DNA from: a virus | Reading direction: 5' to 3' (one strand) | Virus record (IMG/VR): IMGVR_UViG_3300042549_009090 | Coordinates: 1 to 23,410 of that record | Length of the DNA: 23,410 nt | Shown here: piece after piece, positions 20,016-23,410 of the stretch | How positions within the stretch are numbered: the first letter of the stretch is position 1 | Layout: each line of letters starts with the position of its first letter | Program-made: the position numbers and the translations under genes | Notes under the pieces: model-generated | Database searches by the model: none | Seen by the model: only the letters and a program-made list of their open reading frames with translations | Told to the model about the DNA's origin: nothing

Positions 20016-20078
20016 GTGGTGGGGGTTGCAGTTAGAGGATTGGTAGGTGGTCTAATGACTCCCCCCACCACACTTTTT
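20016..20078 (+). terminator. Terminator of the rightward structured transcript
   Basis: A perfect 10-bp stem GTGGTGGGGG/CCCCCACCAC (20016-20025 with 20062-20071), a 36-base loop, then AC and TTTTT ending at 20078, which touches the stop codon of the gene on the other strand. Confidence 0.6.
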
Positions 20079-20571
20079 ACACGAGAGGCAATAAGAACAA
20101 GTCGTGTTCCCACATCATGCCGATTGCTGAGTAGCCGGCAATATCAAGAACTGTGTCAGAAATTGGTTCATTTTGGGCTGAGACAATTGTGCCACTCTTC
20201 GTCAAGTTCTCTAACCTGGCGAGTTTGTCGTGGACTCGAATGATGAGGCCCTGGCGGCCGTATTTAGCAATGTTGTGGTGTCCATAGTCCCGCTGCTTGC
20301 GAATCAACGTGGAAACCAGAGCATCCGGTGTGATGTCGATGTTGTTGCTTTTGCCCCATTTAATTGCTTTTGCACCAACCTCTCGCCAGAGTGCATGAAC
20401 ATTTGTTTTAGTTTCAGTCGAATCAAACGCGGTGTCTCGAAAATATGACGTAGAAAGTCGTTCGAAGGACTGGCGAATACCAGCTACGACGACAAGGTTG
20501 TCTTCAACAGCCCCGAAGATACTTTTAGTTTTTTGTGCAGCGGCGTCATTCCATGATGTAAGTGTAAGCAT
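20077..20571 (-). CDS. Nucleotide-modification-associated (DUF1599/Nmad1-like) protein
   Basis: 164 residues. The core RKQRDYGHHNIAKYGRQG then LIIRVHDKLARLENL and PISDTVLDIAGYSAIGMMW fits the DUF1599/Nmad1 pattern (K-x-x-DYG-x-x-N...G-x-x-G-x-x-x-R-x-x-DK-x-x-RL...D-x-x-x-D-x-x-x-Y). This MazG/dUTPase-like helical family is linked to phage base modification or nucleotide handling; acidic and His residues would bind Mg-nucleotide. No Shine-Dalgarno is present. TAGAAA ends six bases before the ATG, with TTGACG 18 bases further up, so the message looks leaderless. Confidence 0.8.
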   Translation of the reverse strand: MLTLTSWNDAAAQKTKSIFGAVEDNLVVVAGIRQSFERLSTSYFRDTAFDSTETKTNVHALWREVGAKAIKWGKSNNIDITPDALVSTLIRKQRDYGHHNIAKYGRQGLIIRVHDKLARLENLTKSGTIVSAQNEPISDTVLDIAGYSAIGMMWEHDLFLLPLV

Positions 20572-20577
20572 CTGGTA

Positions 20578-20607
20578 TTTCTACCACAAATCATCCGCCA
20601 CCGTCAA
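20578..20607 (-). promoter_or_regulatory. Promoter TTGACG-N18-TAGAAA, leaderless
   Basis: The -35 is 20602-20607 and the -10 is 20578-20583, six bases before the ATG at 20571. The ACGGTGGCGGATGA repeat lies between and across the -35. Confidence 0.5.
20591..20604 (-). repeat. Dispersed intergenic motif, copy 1 (ACGGTGGCGGATGA)
   Basis: Matches copies 2 and 3 except C for T at one position, in the gap before the Nmad1-like gene. Confidence 0.6.
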
Positions 20608-20623
20608 TTGGTATGCGATACTC

Positions 20624-20779
20624 CTAAGCGGAGATTAATTTTTTAACTTGCTCCATTGCGACGCGCTTAGTCGAGTGACTCTTGCTGCCGCATTCCGGCG
20701 AGCCGATTATTCCAACGTGTGTCGTCACTTCAAGGCTGCACATTGGGCAGCGCCAATATTTGGTCTTGCTTTCTTTCAT
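20624..20779 (-). CDS. 51-residue zinc-ribbon-like protein
   Basis: The frame encodes MKESKTKYWRCPMCSLEVTT followed by HVGIIGSPECGSKSHSTKRV and a Lys-rich helix. CPMC and a distal PECG with nearby His suggest a small zinc-binding domain; a basic tail suggests contact with nucleic acid or a protein partner. It fills the gap between 20571 and 20806. No ribosome site is seen; TACTAT at 20788-20793 lies eight bases before the ATG. Confidence 0.65.
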   Translation of the reverse strand: MKESKTKYWRCPMCSLEVTTHVGIIGSPECGSKSHSTKRVAMEQVKKLISA

Positions 20780-20805
20780 GATTTTTTATAGTACACCATT
20801 GTTTA

Positions 20806-20859
20806 TTAGTTCGCTAGCACGCAAGCTAATACTACGCAGAATACGATGTAGTTAATCAT
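20806..20859 (-). CDS. 17-residue hydrophobic peptide
   Basis: ATG at 20859 encodes MINYIVFCVVLACVLAN, then two stops. It has GGAGG eight bases upstream and overlaps the previous stop as TAATG. The hydrophobic stretch would span or insert in a membrane. Small phage membrane peptides can modulate host membrane enzymes; function here is unknown. Confidence 0.45.
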   Translation of the reverse strand: MINYIVFCVVLACVLAN

Positions 20860-21089
20860 TACCATCCCCTCCAGCTTCGGCCCCAGCGAGGCGATGTTCT
20901 ACGTAGGTAACGCGCGCAGCGCGGCATGATGTTCTCGATGAGCTCGGGCACCACGATGTGGACCAGCAGGTCCAGCTTTCGAATAAATTTACATGGAGAA
21001 CCGATTCGCAGCCGGCTGACCGGGTATACCCTGGTAGCGCGCACCACCTGCAGTGTTTCGCGAAGGTTCATAGATTCATAAAGATGCAT
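20859..21089 (-). CDS. Basic small protein, hypothetical
   Basis: 76 residues. GGAGGGG lies five bases before the ATG. The sequence MHLYESMNLRETLQVVRATR has a hydrophobic patch (LDLLVHIVVPELIENI) and a strongly Arg/Trp-rich end (RCARYLRRTSPRWGRSWRGW). It overlaps the previous gene by 14 bases and is coupled to the peptide that follows. The composition suggests nucleic-acid or membrane binding. It may be one of the small host-takeover genes common in early phage regions. Confidence 0.55.
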   Translation of the reverse strand: MHLYESMNLRETLQVVRATRVYPVSRLRIGSPCKFIRKLDLLVHIVVPELIENIMPRCARYLRRTSPRWGRSWRGW

Positions 21090-21429
21090 TGTCCCCTCCT
21101 GGACGTGTGATTTTTAGTAGCGCGCTTTTAACGCTGGACATGACTTGGTCTTGCACGTGTTGCGGCTGATTGGCAAACAGCTCATTTAAAACGAAGCCAA
21201 GGACCTCAGTAGCTAATACTAGTTGACTAATCAGCGTAGTGCCATGTTTTGCTATGACGTCGTCCATTTGATTCGCCGAGATAGCCAGGCGTTCATCCGG
21301 AGATAAATCAGAGATATCAACGCACATGATGTCTTCAGTGAGTGGAAAGCCGGCACCGGTCAACTTGTCGTATATGTACACAGACTCCATCGACGCGTTT
21401 ACTTTTTCTTTGTCAATCATGAGGTTCAT
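21076..21429 (-). CDS. Helical acidic hypothetical protein
   Basis: 117 residues from the ATG at 21429 (an ATG three codons later is possible). The GGTGGTGG just upstream is part of a repeat shared with other intergenic gaps and could serve as ribosome site. The sequence has a conserved-looking core, LSPDERLAISANQMDDVIAK, then LVLATEVLGFVLNELFA. No known family is recognised. Confidence 0.6.
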   Translation of the reverse strand: MNLMIDKEKVNASMESVYIYDKLTGAGFPLTEDIMCVDISDLSPDERLAISANQMDDVIAKHGTTLISQLVLATEVLGFVLNELFANQPQHVQDQVMSSVKSALLKITRPGGDNASL

Positions 21430-21443
21430 CCACCACCGTTCGG
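21426..21443 (-). repeat. Dispersed intergenic motif, copy 2
   Basis: CCGAACGGTGGTGGATGA, identical over 18 bp to 22233-22250. The ATG in the motif is the start codon of the gene ending at 21076. Confidence 0.8.
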
Positions 21444-21455
21444 CTAGCGATACTT

Positions 21456-21737
21456 TTATTTTGCATATGCGATTTCCAATTTAGCGGCCGCTCGAGGGGA
21501 CAGCACGTCGAGCTCGTCGAAGCCAAGGTCTTCAGCCGCCCACTCGAGTGCGATGTCATGAAGCATGATGAGTATCTCCTCAGGACCTGCTGCAGGATGC
21601 GCAGCCAACCAGGCGTTTACCTTTTCGTACTCCTCATCGATGATTCGTTCAAACATGTACACGCGTTCTTTCCCAGTGTCTGGCGATGCCACGTAGACAC
21701 CGGTCGCGAATTCCCGCGGAAGAGTTAACGTTTTCAT
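21456..21737 (-). CDS. Hypothetical acidic protein
   Basis: 93 residues. It begins MKTLTLPREFATGVYVASPD with a beta-like N-terminus, then two helices (EEYEKVNAWLAAHPAAGPEE and HDIALEWAAEDLGFDELDV). Its ATG overlaps the preceding stop (ATGA). The sequence is rich in Ala and Glu and has no catalytic motif I can name. It is part of the early small-gene operon. Confidence 0.6.
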   Translation of the reverse strand: MKTLTLPREFATGVYVASPDTGKERVYMFERIIDEEYEKVNAWLAAHPAAGPEEILIMLHDIALEWAAEDLGFDELDVLSPRAAAKLEIAYAK

Positions 21738-22165
21738 ATTCCGTAGTTCCCAGTCTCGACATCAACGTCCGCGTTACCCAGCACGCGCGCAGCGCCGTCT
21801 CGATTGTCTTTGCCATATGTTTGGGCGATTGCATCTCGTGCAACTTCAATTGCAGCCTCTCGATTGGGTGCCGAGACAACTTCAGTGTTTGTGTACGTAA
21901 AGGTAACCGTCCACTGGGGATGACTCTTGTCCCAAGTCAAATAGACGCCGTCCGTGCGTTCTTGAATTTCATCGACATTATCTCGAATATGGCGAGAGTT
22001 GATTTTGAGAAATATTGCCTGCTCATCCGGGGAGAGTTTGCTCCAGTTCTCTGGCAAGTCTCCTTCGCAGACGGAGTAATAACGCGTAATTAAATGTGTC
22101 TCAGTGAGTTCGACACGGGCTCGGATTTCTGACTCCCCCGTGGTGGTGGTTGGTCCAATGGACAT
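21734..22165 (-). CDS. Hypothetical protein, first gene after an internal early promoter
   Basis: 143 residues. GAGGAGG lies eight bases before the ATG, an excellent ribosome site. After a Thr-rich start (SIGPTTTTGESE) comes a beta-rich part, helical LSPDEQAIFLKINSRHIRDN, then HPQWTVTFTYTNTEVVSAPN and REAAIEVARDAIAQTYG. The LSPDE-helix resembles that in the 117-residue protein downstream, so the two may be distantly related. Function unknown. It is preceded by a TTGACA promoter. Confidence 0.65.
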   Translation of the reverse strand: MSIGPTTTTGESEIRARVELTETHLITRYYSVCEGDLPENWSKLSPDEQAIFLKINSRHIRDNVDEIQERTDGVYLTWDKSHPQWTVTFTYTNTEVVSAPNREAAIEVARDAIAQTYGKDNRDGAARVLGNADVDVETGNYGI

Positions 22166-22202
22166 TGCTTAAGCCTCCTCTTTGATGGCTATTAGTTTTA
22201 AT

Positions 22203-22231
22203 ACCTTACATTTAAATTAATTGTTTGTCAA
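22203..22231 (-). promoter_or_regulatory. Promoter TTGACA-N17-TAAGGT
   Basis: The -35 TTGACA (22226-22231) is perfect and the -10 TAAGGT (22203-22208) fits the actinobacterial TAnnnT pattern. The A/T-rich 85-bp gap between genes holds it together with motif copy 3. Confidence 0.6.
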
Positions 22232-22232
22232 G

Positions 22233-22250
22233 TCATCCACCACCGTTCGG
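22233..22250 (-). repeat. Dispersed intergenic motif, copy 3
   Basis: CCGAACGGTGGTGGATGA, one base before the TTGACA -35 and immediately after the stop codon of the zinc-binding gene. Confidence 0.8.
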
Positions 22251-22613
22251 TTAACCAAGTGAAATTAAAGTCTTGGATTCGAACAATTCGTTTTCGCCGC
22301 GGACCATCGACTCGAGAACCTCGAGCGCGCCTTTACGCCACTTCGAATTCGGGCCGCCGAGTAGTCGTGACGCCAGTCGCATGGACGCGTATTCGGGGAT
22401 GCATACGTTGCGCCAGTTCAGCGGGCAGTCTATAAAATTGCGCGGCTGCAGTTGTTTACCAAGGCGCTTCTCTAGGCAGCCGATACAGAGCATCCCCCCG
22501 TAGCGGTCCATTCCCGCTCGTTTCCAACACGCATGGGTAACCATGTAGTACTCATCAATTTCCATGCAGTTGACGCCGCAGTCAACGCACTCTTCTTTGT
22601 CATAGCAAGTCAT
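22251..22613 (-). CDS. Zinc-binding phage protein (CxxC / MLCIGCLExRLG family)
   Basis: 120 residues. Two Cys clusters, EECVDCGVNC and MLCIGCLEKRLGKQL, flank YYMVTHACWKRAGM. The pattern W/H-x-x-x-W-x-x-AGM...GG-x-LCIGCLE-x-RLG is a conserved small zinc protein found in phages and actinobacteria. Function is unknown; a structural zinc and nucleic-acid or protein contact are likely. Its ATG overlaps the upstream stop (ATGA). Confidence 0.75.
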   Translation of the reverse strand: MTCYDKEECVDCGVNCMEIDEYYMVTHACWKRAGMDRYGGMLCIGCLEKRLGKQLQPRNFIDCPLNWRNVCIPEYASMRLASRLLGGPNSKWRKGALEVLESMVRGENELFESKTLISLG

Positions 22614-22846
22614 ACTTCCCCCCAGTTACAGCCAGCATTCTTTACGCCTCCATACTCGGGGTTTGTACAGTTAATCCATACGGGATAAAACGGACCCAAG
22701 GCTTCTAGTTTGTCCGCCATAATGAATCGGCAATGCCAACACGGCAGACCGCCGTTTCGATATCCCTGTTTAAAGAAATATGCACGGGCATAAAGAATCA
22801 TGAACGCACGACAAACCTTTTCACGGGTTTCGTTATTCAGAATCAT
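22610..22846 (-). CDS. Small Cys-rich hypothetical protein
   Basis: 78 residues from the ATG at 22846, which has AGAGGA about five bases upstream; frames starting at 22897 or 22867 would run far into the previous gene. It contains CWHC and later C residues (INCTNPEYGG, NAGCNWGEV) that may hold a zinc. It overlaps the upstream gene by 14 bases and the downstream gene by four. Confidence 0.6.
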   Translation of the reverse strand: MILNNETREKVCRAFMILYARAYFFKQGYRNGGLPCWHCRFIMADKLEALGPFYPVWINCTNPEYGGVKNAGCNWGEV

Positions 22847-23084
22847 CTTCGTCCTCTTGTTCATCATCAATTGCTGAATTGAATTCACCTGCAGCATAAA
22901 TCAGTGTTTCCCACATCTCTTGTGCTGCGTGCATCTCTTCTTCTGAATCAAAGAACCAATCAATTGATTCGGAAGATTCACCATCGGTAAACAAAATACT
23001 GATTCCCCATGGCATTTTTGTCCCAGGAAGCGAAATTAATTTAACCGTACGCGGTGTACTGTTGATTGGCGTGTTGAGTTTCAT
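22833..23084 (-). CDS. Acidic small protein
   Basis: 83 residues with GGAGGAAG just before the ATG. A beta-rich first half (TVKLISLPGTKMPWGISILF) is followed by an acidic helical half that ends in DDEQEDEDDSE. Strongly acidic tails are frequent in phage proteins that mimic DNA or bind basic host proteins, but there is no specific match. The ATG overlaps the preceding stop (ATGA). Confidence 0.65.
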   Translation of the reverse strand: MKLNTPINSTPRTVKLISLPGTKMPWGISILFTDGESSESIDWFFDSEEEMHAAQEMWETLIYAAGEFNSAIDDEQEDEDDSE

Positions 23085-23272
23085 ACTTCCTCCGATTCCG
23101 AATAACCCAAGATGGCAGAAATGAAATCAAGACCCTCGGTCATAATCAGCGTTTCATAATCAAGCGCTGCTTGCTCTTTGGTGTAGACACCAGTTTTAAC
23201 ATCATCTAAAATCCCGTTCAAAACATGAACGGCGTGTTCTAGACTTTCTTTAACTTCACTGAGCGACGACAT
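23081..23272 (-). CDS. Small helical protein
   Basis: 63 residues, mostly helical (SEVKESLEHAVHVLNGILDD, AALDYETLIMTEGLDFISAI), with AGGGGAAG before the ATG. It overlaps the upstream partial gene by 17 bases. No family is recognised; part of the early operon. Confidence 0.6.
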   Translation of the reverse strand: MSSLSEVKESLEHAVHVLNGILDDVKTGVYTKEQAALDYETLIMTEGLDFISAILGYSESEEV

Positions 23273-23410
23273 TGACTTCCCCTTTAACTATGTGAATAAT
23301 GATTTTGCTCATGATGTCTTGGTCGGGAAAGCGTTCTTCCATTACTTCACGATTCCCGTAGTAGTAATCAAGAGACATGGTCTCAACAACTTCCTCTGGG
23401 TCAACCTCAT
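23256..23410 (-). CDS. Partial hypothetical protein (5' end outside window)
   Basis: The last 50 residues of a gene entering from the right. The frame reads EVDPEEVVETMSLDYYYGNR, then EVMEERFPDQDIMSKIIIHI and ends VVAQ. It is acidic and soluble-looking. The stop lies inside the next gene in another frame, a tight overlap like those of its neighbours. Confidence 0.65.
   Translation of the reverse strand, partial: EVDPEEVVETMSLDYYYGNREVMEERFPDQDIMSKIIIHIVKGEVNVVAQ

Larger units (their letters stand above)
19588..20078 (+). ncRNA. Candidate structured RNA of about 490 nt with own promoter and terminator
   Basis: This accounts for the long gap 19559-20076. From the predicted start: hairpin CTGGTTG/CAACCAG (19618-19642); a compound hairpin 19716-19756 (CCC-TCGA-AATGCG arms and an inner CAGC-GTTA-GCTG); a 9-bp pair GCTCTTCCG/CGGAAGAGC (19888-19896 with 19956-19964) enclosing CCCC-GTT-GGGG; a 12-position stem at 19976-20015 (one mismatch); and, directly abutting it, a 10-bp stem 20016-20071 before T5. 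No known RNA family is recognised. A 58-codon frame overlaps the first half, so an mRNA with a structured 3' region is the alternative. Confidence 0.5.

Noticed and set aside
1-23410. CRISPR array, insertion sequence or integrase
   Set aside because: No regularly spaced repeats, transposase motifs or tyrosine/serine recombinase motifs were found.

Overview
The window reads as part of the genome of a tailed bacteriophage that infects an actinobacterium. The phage evidence is a lysis cassette (endolysin plus r1t-type holin), an SSB, replication proteins, ThyX, a DUF1599/Nmad1-type protein and several small proteins of families known mainly from environmental phages. The actinobacterial evidence is a WhiB-like Fe-S regulator, a proteasome-beta-like Ntn hydrolase, an actinobacterial-type methionine aminopeptidase, a small-HTH plus metallophosphoesterase pair of a kind seen in actinophages, and threonine-rich linkers common in planktonic Actinobacteria. 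The moderate GC would suit a planktonic host, but the exact host cannot be fixed. No integrase, capsid, portal or terminase gene is visible.

Layout. 1-6463 (+): the end of a long beta-helix/repeat surface protein, then a tightly coupled lysis and membrane cassette (M15 endolysin, TM-coil protein, holin, lipoprotein, two membrane proteins, hypothetical) and a thermonuclease. 6464-7317: a small minus-strand gene and divergent ssb with its own promoter and a strong terminator. 7408-10563 (+): a secreted lysozyme-like protein, a 40-residue membrane peptide, a secreted Thr-linker protein and a TM-coil protein; tRNA-Thr and a ferredoxin gene fragment lie on the other strand. 10631-15496 (-): ferredoxin, methionine aminopeptidase, a His/Met-rich membrane peptide, a conserved phage protein, tRNA-Asn, thyX, tRNA-Arg, a clavaminate-synthase-like oxygenase, an RHH protein, a coiled-coil protein and a winged-helix regulator. 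15561-18045 (+): HTH, metallophosphoesterase, proteasome-like hydrolase, WhiB. 18053-19486 (-): two DNA-binding-type proteins and two replication proteins. 19487-20076: a control region with divergent promoters and a strongly structured plus-strand transcript. 20077-23410 (-): Nmad1-type protein and a run of small early-type genes, many of them metal-binding or acidic.

Most interesting points. (1) The methionine aminopeptidase gene is flanked by 31-bp direct repeats (30/31 identical) that are the first codons of the neighbouring ferredoxin gene. A third, weaker copy begins the gene upstream, and a separate ferredoxin 3' fragment lies about 2 kb away; together they look like a modular, recombining redox/N-terminal-processing cassette. 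(2) The proteasome-like hydrolase starts Met-Thr with its proteasome-type catalytic residues in place. It would need its initiator Met removed, which the phage's own aminopeptidase could do. (3) The plus-strand transcript at about 19588-20078 has a near-consensus promoter, a series of perfect or near-perfect hairpins and a terminator. (4) The first protein carries fourteen uninterrupted 17-residue repeats. Several early genes appear to be transcribed without a leader. All statements come from reading the sequence; no searches or folding programs were run.
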